Assembly: GCA_030849075.1 (NCBI GenBank)
Contig: JASAOO010003506.1
Span: 18,769-82,768, forward strand
Direction: 5' to 3'
Length of the DNA: 64,000 bases
Source of the DNA: Zelonia costaricensis
Lineage: Eukaryota > Euglenozoa > Kinetoplastea > Trypanosomatida > Trypanosomatidae
The number at the start of each line of letters is the position of its first letter. Position 1 is the stretch's first letter. Positions 40,936-50,205 of the stretch are shown piece by piece. A model generated the notes under the pieces. That model was not told where the DNA came from, did not search any database, and was given only the letters and a program-made list of their open reading frames with translations. The position numbers were made by a program, and so were the translations under genes.

Positions 40936-42009
40936 GAAAAAAGGAATGTGCTTCTGCCACTGCAAAATGACTGCAGGACACAGAAATGCAGCAAGCAAGG
41001 AGGAAAGCCGCGCGGAATGATGAAGAAAGGGCAAAAAGTGGAAATAAGGTAGGCGAAAGTGAAGGGAGATGGCCATGTAGGGAGGGAGCGGGACTAGGTG
41101 AAGCAGCGCATGGGGCTGTGGGCAGATTTAATAGCGGCTGTGAGCACGGCGGCAACATCGTCGCGTCGGGCGCATTCAGCGCACTGCGGCAACCAAACTA
41201 CGCAACTCTGTAGGTTTGTTTCGAGTCAGCTCTTTTGTTCCTCTTTTTTGCATGTTATCAATAGCGCAGGGCAGACTGCATTCTTGTCCCGAATCCGCGT
41301 GGAGAGGACGAGTATTGACGAGTTGCACCTCGCACGCTTTTTTCTAGCCTTCCCGTTCCATCTGAAACTGCGGCGCCAAGAGGTCTTCGTGTGCGGGCAC
41401 GAGCGAGTTCCTCGAGGCACATGGTTCTCTGACCTGTGAGTGCGTATGTGCAACGACATGCAGGTGTCGCGTGACACGACAGCGACCACGCCTTACACGT
41501 GGGGCCTTCAGTGAGCAACTGCGGGCTTGGGCAAACTGTGCTCGGAGTGGCTGGAGGGTCATGCACAGAAACAGCTGGCGGGCTCGCCACCAGCTGTAAC
41601 AGACCTGTGTGTGGTGGTTGGCCTCTGATCACACAAGGTGCTTTCCCTCTTCCTTCCCCCCCCCACTCTTCTCCCTCTTCCTCGCTCTCCCCCCTTTCTG
41701 TGTCGGTCTTGTGCGCGAGTTCCGCAGAAAACGAAGCCGGAGGAGGCAAATTCAGCCAGCAGCCCCCCCCTCCCGACTCTCGTCCTTCAATTTCGAAATG
41801 TCAAGGGAATTGATGAGTCTCTTTTGCGCTGCGGTAAGGCGATCCTCACGTTTACCAAGCGCGAAGCTTTCGATCAACGCTGGCTGTGAGGACCCAGAGC
41901 GTTCATCCCCCCGCCATCCCCTTTGAAAGCGCATGCAAATCGAAGCGGGGCGTCTTGGCCGCGATACGCGCTAGACCCCGTGAAACAAACCTCTCGGGCA
42001 AGCATCCTT

Positions 42010-42064
42010 CCACCTTTCCCTCGCTCTTGGTCACCCTCTTCGGTCTCTCTTGCTCTCTCTCCAG
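42010..42064 (+). promoter_or_regulatory. Trans-splice acceptor of first plus-strand gene
   Basis: A long C/T tract (about 42010-42062) ends in CTCCAG with AG at 42063-42064. The ATG at 42085 follows after 20 nt and is the first downstream, which excludes the earlier in-frame ATG at 41923. Confidence 0.75.
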
Positions 42065-42084
42065 CGCTCGTCACTGTAGCGACA

Positions 42085-42876
42085 ATGCAACGCGTAACAC
42101 AAGCGTTGCGCACGGCGAGTGCCTCTCCGGCCGCGGTAGAAGACGGCCAAGAGTCGATCCGCAAGCTGGCGTTTGCGCCGCTGGCCTTTCTGTCGCTCAG
42201 TGCCAACGCCACCCAGCTCGCCACGATTTTGGCATCTGCCGTTTGTTTCCTCGAAGGTTACAGCGCCTCAGACATGGAGACGGACATCAATCTCGTTCAT
42301 CGCACCCCTGGCGAGCTCGTAGCGCACGCCGAGCTCAAACTAGTCCCCTATTCCATTCACAGGGCACCTGCAGCGGTACCCAAGCACCAAGCGGTGCCGC
42401 TACCTCTCCAAACCTCTTCTAGCACAACACTATCTTTCGTTTCCCACCAGCTGTCCATCTCCCACGTTGTCGAGGCAGACGGGCCGCGTCCACTCTCTGT
42501 GGACGACAAAACAGATCTCTGTCGCTTTCAGCGCAGCTTCATATCGGGCACCGCTGCTGCTGATGCCGCAGCTGACGACTTGCTCCGCACAACGCAGTCC
42601 GTCGAAGTAGCACGGCAGGTTCTGCGCTTCTCCGCGCAGACGGGCTTGACGATTCCGCGCACCACGCTCGAAGGCCTGCTGGAGAGGACGCGTCACCGCG
42701 AGGCCGCTTTTGCACGCCGCGTGCACGACGAATTCGCGTTCGAGGTGAATCTTGCCCCGCTCCGTGACGCCGGCCTGCTTCATCTCCAGTCTCTGTCTCA
42801 AATGCCCGCTCCACCACCTCGACGGAAAGGTAGCAAGTTAGAACGGATGCGCCGCTCGAGTAGTTCAAAGCCGTAG
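42085..42876 (+). CDS. Hypothetical protein, 263 aa
   Basis: I do not recognise this family. The N-terminus (MQRVTQALRTASAS) is basic and free of acidic residues for about 17 positions, compatible with mitochondrial import. Residues about 30-60 are hydrophobic and Ala/Leu-rich (LAFLSLSANATQLATILASAVCFLEG), long enough for a membrane segment or a buried helix pair. The rest is soluble, with a helical stretch around 170-240 and a strongly basic, Ser-rich tail (RRKGSKLERMRRSSSSKP). It is the first gene of the plus-strand array and its splice acceptor is clear. Its base composition looks slightly less G/C-rich than that of genes further right. Confidence 0.8.
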   Translation: MQRVTQALRTASASPAAVEDGQESIRKLAFAPLAFLSLSANATQLATILASAVCFLEGYSASDMETDINLVHRTPGELVAHAELKLVPYSIHRAPAAVPKHQAVPLPLQTSSSTTLSFVSHQLSISHVVEADGPRPLSVDDKTDLCRFQRSFISGTAAADAAADDLLRTTQSVEVARQVLRFSAQTGLTIPRTTLEGLLERTRHREAAFARRVHDEFAFEVNLAPLRDAGLLHLQSLSQMPAPPPRRKGSKLERMRRSSSSKP

Positions 42877-43376
42877 CGTCTTTTCCTCTTTTTTCTCGCG
42901 CTGTGCACTTGCAAATGCACCACTGCGAATTCACAATCCGCTGCTTTTCGTCTTCTCCTCTGCGCCTCGAGAACTCCGGGCCGGCTCTGTCGTGGGTTTT
43001 CACCGTGTCCCTGTGAAGAAAAAAAGGAAAAAAAAGAATATGGGCGCGGTGGCGAAGCGCCGTAACAGTTGCTGCAACTGCCTTTCCGCAGACTCCAGCG
43101 ACGCACTGGACTCCTTTTCAGATGACGTGCTCTCTACGTAGATGCATTGGCGTGTTTTGAGCGGCCAACACCCACCCTTCGCGTCACATATGGATAAGAC
43201 ACCCTGCTTATTCGCCTCTTTTCGCATGTACGCAAAATTGCCACATTCTTCTCTCACCGCTCTTTGTGTTTCTCGACGACACCCCCGTGCACACCAATAC
43301 ACTCTCACACGTCAATGCACTGAGGGGTACGTCACGCAAGTTCGTTCTAGGTCACCTGCGCACCCACAACCGCAAC
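42877..43376. other. Intergenic, UTRs
   Basis: A T-rich block at 42881-42900 and an A-rich patch at about 43017-43037 lie in the 3' UTR of the 263-aa gene. Candidate splice AGs for enkurin lie at about 43320-43350, after a pyrimidine-containing stretch. No gene is seen. Confidence 0.55.
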
Positions 43377-44555
43377 ATGAGCGGAGAGAGCATCTTTGGG
43401 CTCTACGCGAAGAGCGCGGCGGAGCAGAAGCAGCTCAGCAAGAGCGAGTCGCCGTACACCGGCGTTTATGACAAGCACATGGCAGAGCCTGTGAAGCCAA
43501 CGTACTCGACGTTCTTTGAGAAGGGCAAGGAGTACGACGGAACCAACGTGCGCTTTTTCAAGCAGCGCGAAGCGGTGATCGGCAAAAACGTCAGCGATGA
43601 CGTCGACCCGCAGAACTTTCTCAAGAAAGGCGGTGGCATTCGGTACACCGCACCTGTCGTGCACGAGGACAAGCTGTATCGGAAGCCTCCGGTAGATGGC
43701 AACCTCCACTCCCAGGGCCACGGTGGGGCAGGCGGTGCCGGCGCCAACGGGATTGGCGGTGCTCTGGTCGACGCAAATGGCAACCCTGTTGGGAACGGCG
43801 GTGCCGGAAACGACGGCCGTGGCGCCAACGGCGGCGATCAGGGGGGCGCAGGCGGAAACGGCGGCAACGGGGCCGGTGGTGCCGGTGGTGCTGGCGACGC
43901 TGGTGGCCGCGGGAACTGGCCAAACGGCGCGGGCGGTAGCGGGAGCGGCGCGGGCGGAGCAAACGGTTTTGGCCCTGATGGCGCCGTGCGCGGCTATGGT
44001 AGCGGCTACTACGGGGCCGACGGCAACGGGGGTGACGGACAGCAGCGCGAAGCCGCGAAGAACTTTGTCGCCTCGAACATCGTGGAGGTGAGCAACATGG
44101 TGCCAAAGCGCCGTAAGCCGCAGGAGCCACTCGCAACGAGCCGCAAGAGCTTTGGCGCCGCGCCGGCCTACCTCTCGCGCGTTAAAGGCGAAATCGCGCA
44201 GGAGCAGGCTTTTGTCCAGTCACTAGAGGACGCCAAGGGGCAGCGCCAGCAGCAGGTGTACGCCAAGTACGTCTACCTTCTTCCTCGCGACGAGCATCAG
44301 CGCCTCGTGGAGAGTTTGCAGACGCGCAATGCCGAGTGCATTTCCGAGTTGCAAAAGATGCCGTTCTCCAAGGACACGGCGGCGATGCGCAAGCGCAAGA
44401 CAGAGCTGGAGCGGACGGTTGCGGACATCGAGACCGCGCTGAAGAAGCTCAACAAAGACGCGCTCTTCATCTACAAGGATGACCCCGTGAACGGGCAGTG
44501 GGCCAAGGAGGCCGCGCTGAAGGAGGCACAGAAGTACGCTGCTCAATCGCCCTAG
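43377..44555 (+). CDS. ENKUR: Enkurin, axonemal protein, with glycine-rich insert
   Basis: This 392-aa protein matches enkurin along its length. The N-terminus has ESIFGLY, then PQNFLKK (about residues 80-86), then KNFVASNIVEV (about 226-236). The C-terminal enkurin domain (about 262-375) follows, with APAYLSRVKGEI, LPRDEHQRLVESL and helices ending in DALFIYKDD. Enkurin is a microtubule inner protein of ciliary doublets and binds calmodulin and TRPC channels in mammals; in a trypanosomatid it should sit in the flagellar axoneme. Between FLKK and KNF there is an insert of about 100 residues (118-221) made almost only of Gly, Ala and Asn, absent from animal enkurins. The start at 43377 is preferred to the frame's first ATG (43266) because homology begins here and splice AGs lie between the two. 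Confidence 0.88.
   Translation: MSGESIFGLYAKSAAEQKQLSKSESPYTGVYDKHMAEPVKPTYSTFFEKGKEYDGTNVRFFKQREAVIGKNVSDDVDPQNFLKKGGGIRYTAPVVHEDKLYRKPPVDGNLHSQGHGGAGGAGANGIGGALVDANGNPVGNGGAGNDGRGANGGDQGGAGGNGGNGAGGAGGAGDAGGRGNWPNGAGGSGSGAGGANGFGPDGAVRGYGSGYYGADGNGGDGQQREAAKNFVASNIVEVSNMVPKRRKPQEPLATSRKSFGAAPAYLSRVKGEIAQEQAFVQSLEDAKGQRQQQVYAKYVYLLPRDEHQRLVESLQTRNAECISELQKMPFSKDTAAMRKRKTELERTVADIETALKKLNKDALFIYKDDPVNGQWAKEAALKEAQKYAAQSP
43720..44040 (+). repeat. Gly/Ala/Asn low-complexity repeat in enkurin gene
   Basis: Imperfect short units of ggc, gcg and aac codons encode repeated GGAGG and NGG motifs. The frame is kept throughout. Confidence 0.8.
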
Positions 44556-45262
44556 CAATGGGGCGCATGTACTAGAGGCAAATCTGCTTTCTGTCCTTTC
44601 TTCAGGTTTTTTCCCTGCACGGGTTCTTGCTTTACATTGTGCACGTGATGCACACTGCCCCCATTGATGTACGAATGCAGCGCTTCCACCTGGAGAAAAA
44701 CACACAAAAAACGAGAAACTAGAGAATGCGCAACGGAAACCGAGGTGCTGCAAAGCGTGAACAAGGTTCGCAGCAGTCTTTTTGGTTGCCGCGCTCACGC
44801 AGTTCAGGCTTGCGGTGCCCCGCACTGCGCAAGCAAGCAACATCGGAACCGCACAGTCCACAATCAGTGTCGCTTTTCTGCCTCTCGACTGGATTGGCCC
44901 GCGACACTGCGTCCCCCCGGAGGAGTCTGCGCTGTGCGAGCACGACGCAGAAAAAAAAAAAGGACGCGGAAAAGAGCACCTTTGTGCACAGGCAGACTCT
45001 TCTTCTTGCTCCGATGCCTGTAGCGGACTTTTTTTTTTTTGCCTTCTGCTTTCAGACTTCTGCACACTTTTCCTGTCAGCTTTGGATTTTTGTTCTCGAT
45101 CTTCCCTGGACGTGCCTCCTCACGCATCCTTGAGTCGCGCACGCGTGCCCCCGTCCACACTGCTTTCAGAATACCACCCACACACGCTGCTGCGCGCCTG
45201 TGCTTCGCCACCTAGTTTGCACTCTTGCGCAGGTTTCGATTCCCCTTTGGTGTATTTTAGCC
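44556..45262. other. Intergenic, A and T runs
   Basis: A-rich runs at about 44695-44720 and 44950-44961 and a T run at about 45029-45040 are set in otherwise mixed sequence, less G/C-rich than the coding regions. The last 60 nt hold candidate splice AGs for the kinase gene. No gene is seen. Confidence 0.55.
45205..45260 (+). promoter_or_regulatory. Trans-splice acceptor region of PDK-family gene
   Basis: Three candidate AGs (45214-45215, 45231-45232 and 45259-45260) follow pyrimidine-containing sequence. All lie between the in-frame ATGs at 45200 and 45263, so the second is the likely start whichever is used. Confidence 0.6.
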
Positions 45263-46600
45263 ATGCGACGTCTGATCTCTGTCCCGCATGCAGTGTGCGT
45301 GTGGCGCGGGCTGCGGCTGGCCTCGACGACTGCACCGTCTGAAAAAGAGCGACTCGAGCGCTTGACAGAGGAGCTGGGCGGCATCAAGGCCAAACTGAAG
45401 GTGCTTGATGACAACAAGGTGGCCAACGGCTTTGTCAGCTTGTACGCATCACGAAAGATGAAAGAGCTCGACATCAAGCGGATCCTCGGCGTTTTCAACG
45501 ACAAGTCATATCACGCGCCGATCTTCTGTCACAAGACGCTACCGATTGTGCTGGCGCATTTCATCACCGGGCTCGACAAACTCCCGTCTGGGCTTAACGC
45601 CATGCCCTCCATTCTCGCCGTGCGCTCGACACTGCTGTGCTCCTTCCAGAAGCTAATCAACTGCAAAATCCCCGTGACGGATGAGCAGGCGCAGCACTTC
45701 CGCCGCGTGCTGGAGGAGATTGACGAGGAGCATGCCGAGCGCGACCTGTTACAAACGATGGCATTTGGCATTTTGGAGCTCAAGGAGTACGTCTCGTGCC
45801 ACCGCCGCGCGCTGATGGAGCTGAAGAAGTCGTCGGAGCGGTGGGCAGGCATCCCACTGTCCGAGGAGCAGGTGCTGCCGTACGAGGAGATCCAGGACAT
45901 CCAAGCGCCGCTAGACTCCGTCAACCGGTGCATGATCACGTACAACTTTATTTCCCGAATGTTTCTCAACCACGACCCGAAGCTAATGATGTCCAGCAAG
46001 CCGGCCCGGGTCGGCATGGTGGACCTCCAGATCAACCTCGAGAACACGGTCCGCGACGCCGTGGATGAAGCCAAGATGGTGTGCACAGAACACTACGGCG
46101 ACTGCCCGGACACGGACTTCATTGTCACTTCGCACTGCAAGTCGTTCCGGTTCCCGTACATGAGTACGACGATCCGCTACATTGTCCTGGAGCTGATGAA
46201 GAACGCGTACCGCGCCACCGTGGAGGCGCACATGAAGCGCAACGAAATGGGCATCGTCACTTGTGACGACATGCCACCAGTGCGGGTGCTGATCAACCTC
46301 CAGGAGGGCGCCGAGCACGCGTGCATCTGCATCTCCGATGAGGGTATGGGCATGACCGACGAGGCACTAGCGATGGCCATGGCGTACTCCTACACATCTG
46401 TCAGCAAACCAGCCTTGCAGTTGAGCGCATCAGGGGCGCAGGATGCGTCTTCGGCGCCGTCGGCGCTGGCCGGCTACGGTTACGGGCTGCCCATGTCTCG
46501 CGTTTACGCGCAGTCCCTCGGCGGCGACCTATTTCTGCAAACCATGGAGGGCTATGGCACGCGCGCGTACTACTACATCAAAATCGCAGAGGGCGACTAG
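45263..46600 (+). CDS. Mitochondrial PDK/BCKDK-family protein kinase
   Basis: This 445-aa protein belongs to the pyruvate dehydrogenase kinase / branched-chain ketoacid dehydrogenase kinase family. These mitochondrial kinases phosphorylate serine on the E1-alpha subunit of the dehydrogenase complexes although their fold is that of histidine kinases. The N-terminal helical domain has the FISRMFLNHD block (about residues 229-238). The GHKL ATP site follows, with the N box ELMKNAYRAT (about 309-318), the G1 box SDEGMGM (about 357-363) and the G2 box GYGYGLPMSR (about 404-413). G1 differs from the usual DRGGG of the family but keeps the D.G.G pattern needed for ATP. The N-terminus MRRLISVPHAVCVWRGLRLAST is a credible mitochondrial presequence. 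Substrate (pyruvate or branched-chain complex) cannot be told from sequence alone. Confidence 0.9.
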   Translation: MRRLISVPHAVCVWRGLRLASTTAPSEKERLERLTEELGGIKAKLKVLDDNKVANGFVSLYASRKMKELDIKRILGVFNDKSYHAPIFCHKTLPIVLAHFITGLDKLPSGLNAMPSILAVRSTLLCSFQKLINCKIPVTDEQAQHFRRVLEEIDEEHAERDLLQTMAFGILELKEYVSCHRRALMELKKSSERWAGIPLSEEQVLPYEEIQDIQAPLDSVNRCMITYNFISRMFLNHDPKLMMSSKPARVGMVDLQINLENTVRDAVDEAKMVCTEHYGDCPDTDFIVTSHCKSFRFPYMSTTIRYIVLELMKNAYRATVEAHMKRNEMGIVTCDDMPPVRVLINLQEGAEHACICISDEGMGMTDEALAMAMAYSYTSVSKPALQLSASGAQDASSAPSALAGYGYGLPMSRVYAQSLGGDLFLQTMEGYGTRAYYYIKIAEGD

Positions 46601-47763
46601 GTGCGAGGTGCGCACAGAGTGCTTACGCATGACTTTCCAGTCAGGCGAGAGGTATGTGTACCGGTGACAACAAATGAAGCCCTTTCAGAGGGGTGTCCTC
46701 TTGAAGCTCACCTCTACGTGCCAAAGCCGCCTCCCCCCTTCGTTTTCGATCGACGTGAAAGCCACGGTGGCAGAGTAGCCTCGCTTGCGAGGAGCACCAC
46801 CACAGCCACCTCGGCAACCGGCCAACAACCCCTATTCTGCTTCTCTGCTTTTTTCTTTTTTTAGTTTTCTCTTCCTCTTCTCGCCTTGGCCCATCGCTGT
46901 ACTGAGCACGCTCTCTCCCTCTCTCCTGTTTGCCTCCTCACTTTCCTCACTTGTCTGCACGTGGCTGCGGGACTGCTTTTTGTTTGTCAGCAGCAGCATC
47001 CTCCTCACACTAGCCTGTCGTCGCGCTGCTTCGCGAGCAGGTCGACGTCCCGTTCTCTTCCCCAACGTAGCTCTTTCTATTACTGCTCTCTTTGTGTGGA
47101 TGTGTGCGTGCGTTTCACGCCTCGCGCGGCCTCTTGCTTCCTTTTGTTTTTCCTCTCTCCTCTCCTCCACGACGGGACGCTTGCTGCGCGCGTCTCGTCT
47201 GACTGAGGTGCACGGTTTTGCGTCATCAGCGCGGGGGGCAGTGTTGGGGGTGCACTCACGTGGCGCACAAGCGGTGCGCGCACGGTGCTGGGGGCCACAT
47301 AGTCGCATAGTGTTGTAGTAGGAGCAAGTGCGCACCGGCTGCGCGCCCCCCTCGAGGCGAGGAGGTGGCGTGGAAAACGACGAGACAGCGCAGCCGGCGC
47401 ACACGTGTATTGGGAGCAAGTTAGTACTCTGCTAAACGCGTCGCAGGAAGCGTCACGTTCACAAGAAAGCACATGAAGGGGCCGACACACAATCGAGAAG
47501 CAAAACCACATACGGATAAGTGCAGTACAGCGCCGTTCACCGGCACAGGCGCCCCAGTGACGTTGAAGGAGGCTCGTTAGCCCCTCTCCTTCATGGTTGC
47601 CCCGCTCTCTTCTGTGAACTGCGCAGCTTCCTCACGAGCGACTCTTCTCCTTCACTGCTCTGTTGCTCTTCTCCATCAGCCAGCCGCGCTGCTCCGCCAC
47701 CGCTGCCACACAGCACCGCGCCGCTCTTTTTTTCTCCTTTCCTGGGACACACCTGGTCCGACG
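46601..47763. other. 1.2-kb intergenic stretch, pyrimidine-rich
   Basis: T/C-rich sequence covers about 46840-47160, and a second tract at about 47640-47678 ends in CATCAG, the likely splice acceptor of the ZZ gene. Frames across it are low-complexity. No gene is supported. Confidence 0.55.
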
Positions 47764-50205
47764 ATGAGCGGGCCGCCCTCCACGCCTGACGTCGTCGGCG
47801 ACACGGTGCTGTACGACGCCCACACGTGGGAAGCCCTCGCCGAGTACGAGCAGACGGAGGCCATTTTCCAGCTGCTCAAGCGCATCTCCTACACCTGCTT
47901 GCGCCATGGCCACCTTCGGGTGATGGAGCGGGAGGAGCTCACTTGTTTTGGTGCCCATGCCGACCCGAACCACACCACGCGCACGCGCCGGCTCCTTCTC
48001 TACGGGCGGGTGCTGCATCGCCACCGCGAGGCGCTTCTATCCCTCGTCCGCCAGACGCGCCTGCACTCCGTGCGCGACCTCGACACGGTCGTCACGGCGG
48101 GCCTGCAGTCCGGCGACTACGTACCGCACCTCCTGCTGCCGCCACTGGCGCCGTCGCCGTACACGAAGGCGTACGTGCACTGGCACCGCGTTTACACGGC
48201 GATGCGGTGCGGCATGTTTCGCCAGCTCCACGCGCGCCAGAAGAAGCTGAAGAATCGCCTGCGTCAACTCATTCACGACTCGCACGCCACCATTGCGTCA
48301 CCACGCAACCCAACCCGCGACGGCGAGAGCGATTTAGGGGCCACCGGGTCGTCGGCGGCGGACGACGAGGGCGGCGACTCGATGCCGAACGACACGCTCC
48401 GCTTCTACACGGAGGAGTTCACGCGGCTCTTCAGCAGCAATGCCGCGGCGACGGAGCAGCAGCGGCGGGACGGTGACGGCCCCGACGCGCGGGCCTGGGA
48501 GCCGGCCGCGATGCACAGCTACATGAACGCCGCCAAGGAAACGCGCGTGTCGCTGGCCTGCATCGCCGCCACCGTCCCCACCGTGTTCGTGGCGTGGTCG
48601 TGCCGCTACCCCGACTGCGTGCAGTGGCTGCGCGACAACCTCTTCAACGACAGGCACCTGCAGGAGATCATGGGCGCGACGGGGCTGTCGGGGCGCTACG
48701 CCGTGCTGCTGGACAAGGACCCGTGGCGGGCGTTTGCGACCGAGCACGGCGACGTGCTGCCGCGGCCGCCGCGCCAGACGGACGGGTTTCGGATCGAGCT
48801 GCTCAAGCCGCTCGCAAAGCGGGCGCAGATCGTGCTGATCAACGTCGATGCGGACGCTGCCGAGGCTCGTGCTACCTTCGACGTGCTCAGGATCGCGCTG
48901 CGGGGCTGGAGGAGCCCGGAGGTGGACCTGCTCTCGCTCTGGGCCGGCCCGGAGGGCCTCCAGTCGGAGGTGGCGACGCTCTTCCAAATCGAGGAGCTGC
49001 CGTTCATCGTCGACGCCCGCCCGGGCGGCCTCCTGCTCACCGCGGCCCCAAGCAAAACGCGTGCACGCGCGCCGCCCGTGACACCGGCGCGGCTGCGGCC
49101 CGTGATTGTGCGCTCGTCGCGCGAGTCGCTGGAGGTGGCCAAGGCGCTGCACGGTATTGCCGACACGCCGGTGCTGCTGAAGCGCCGCGGTGTGCGGGGT
49201 CAGCTGTCGCCGTCGCCGTCGGCGGACGTGGCCGCGTGGCACAACCTGACGGCGGCGGAGCGGACGCACGCGGCGGGGCGCATCACGACGTACCTGACGC
49301 AGCGCCGCCTGCCCCTCTGCTTCGCTGCCTTCTTCAGCCGCGAGTACTTTATCCGCAACCCATACACGAGCGACTCGTGGAAGGCCCTCGAGTCTGTTCC
49401 GAGCTCGCAGGTGAGCATGACGGGCGAGTACGTGACGACGCAGGACCTTCTGCCGATCGCGTCGGAGCTGCGCCGCCTGCACGGCATGGACAACTTCGAG
49501 TTCCACGTCCGCATCATGGAACCGTCGGCGCCGCTGCAGTCGTCGCTCGAGTGGGCCACGCCGCAGATGCGGATGGAGGGCAAGACGCACGTCGCGGTGT
49601 GCTCACAGTGCGCCACCCTGCTCGACGTCGACACGACCCCCCACGTCCGGTGCCTGCACTGCCGCTCCACGGACAAGAAGAGCGTGCTGTGCTCGACGTG
49701 CGCCTTTGCCACCCGCTGCCACCCCCCGCACCACATCCTGCTTCGCATCCCCGCCGGGGTGTGGGCCCCGTCGCTGCCGCTGATGTGGGGGCCGTCGAAC
49801 ATAGCCCCCTTCACGATCTTTGCAGGACAGTTTGTGACCAACAAGTCGGACTGCCATCACGGTGTCTACTGCAACATGTGCCGCAACTTGATCCACGGCA
49901 TCCGGTGGAAGTGCGCGGTGTGCTACCAGTTTGACTTGTGTAGCGCGTGCGCCGCGATGAGTTTTGCGAAGGCCGATCACGCAGAGCGGCGGCCACCCGT
50001 CGTCGCGGACGCACCGGACGCCTCACCGGTGAAGGGCACCTCAACAGCTCCGCCTAGCGCGGCCGCGTCACCGGACACGCCGCTGCACCACGACGGCGCA
50101 GCGCACCCGATGCTGTTCATTCCGTCCATACAGGGCGCCGACGCGAATGGGATGCTGAAGCCGAAGTGCTACGAGACTCTGAGCGAGTGGCTCGCTACCC
50201 TGTAG
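47764..50205 (+). CDS. ZZ-type zinc-finger protein
   Basis: This 813-aa protein ends with two Cys-rich modules. The second (about residues 697-735: HHGVYCNMCRNLIHGIRWKC, then CYQFDLCSAC) is a classical ZZ finger with paired CxxC. The first (about 612-660: CSQC, CLHC, CSTC, then HPPHH) is a related, less regular finger. ZZ fingers bind N-terminal degrons or histone tails. Upstream, residues about 250-440 look like an alpha/beta domain: a hydrophobic strand IVLINVDAD and a helix lead to EELPFIVD, reminiscent of a thioredoxin fold lacking its CxxC; this is weak. The N-terminal 150 residues are helical, Arg/Leu-rich and unassigned. The start at 47764 is the first ATG after the likely splice AG at about 47680; the frame's earlier ATG (47593) lies before that AG. 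Confidence 0.85.
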   Translation: MSGPPSTPDVVGDTVLYDAHTWEALAEYEQTEAIFQLLKRISYTCLRHGHLRVMEREELTCFGAHADPNHTTRTRRLLLYGRVLHRHREALLSLVRQTRLHSVRDLDTVVTAGLQSGDYVPHLLLPPLAPSPYTKAYVHWHRVYTAMRCGMFRQLHARQKKLKNRLRQLIHDSHATIASPRNPTRDGESDLGATGSSAADDEGGDSMPNDTLRFYTEEFTRLFSSNAAATEQQRRDGDGPDARAWEPAAMHSYMNAAKETRVSLACIAATVPTVFVAWSCRYPDCVQWLRDNLFNDRHLQEIMGATGLSGRYAVLLDKDPWRAFATEHGDVLPRPPRQTDGFRIELLKPLAKRAQIVLINVDADAAEARATFDVLRIALRGWRSPEVDLLSLWAGPEGLQSEVATLFQIEELPFIVDARPGGLLLTAAPSKTRARAPPVTPARLRPVIVRSSRESLEVAKALHGIADTPVLLKRRGVRGQLSPSPSADVAAWHNLTAAERTHAAGRITTYLTQRRLPLCFAAFFSREYFIRNPYTSDSWKALESVPSSQVSMTGEYVTTQDLLPIASELRRLHGMDNFEFHVRIMEPSAPLQSSLEWATPQMRMEGKTHVAVCSQCATLLDVDTTPHVRCLHCRSTDKKSVLCSTCAFATRCHPPHHILLRIPAGVWAPSLPLMWGPSNIAPFTIFAGQFVTNKSDCHHGVYCNMCRNLIHGIRWKCAVCYQFDLCSACAAMSFAKADHAERRPPVVADAPDASPVKGTSTAPPSAAASPDTPLHHDGAAHPMLFIPSIQGADANGMLKPKCYETLSEWLATL

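Larger units (their letters stand above)
40900..42084. other. Divergent strand-switch region, probable transcription start region
   Basis: Genes run leftward from 40899 and rightward from 42085, so the 1.2 kb between are a divergent strand-switch region. In trypanosomatids such regions are where RNA polymerase II begins both polycistronic transcripts, without a classical TATA promoter, usually marked by acetylated histones and H2A.Z. C-rich runs lie at about 41659-41668 and 41763-41770, inside a pyrimidine-rich block (41640-41800). Splice acceptors lie at both edges. No gene, tRNA or tandem repeat was found inside. Confidence 0.85.

Noticed and set aside
45231..45246. GGTTTCGATTCCCC resembling a tRNA B box
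   Set aside because: One extra T in the core, no A box or cloverleaf around it, and it lies in the splice region of the kinase gene.
48334..49590. Minus-strand frame of 418 codons inside the ZZ protein gene
   Set aside because: Arg/His-rich antisense shadow; the plus-strand frame has real zinc fingers.
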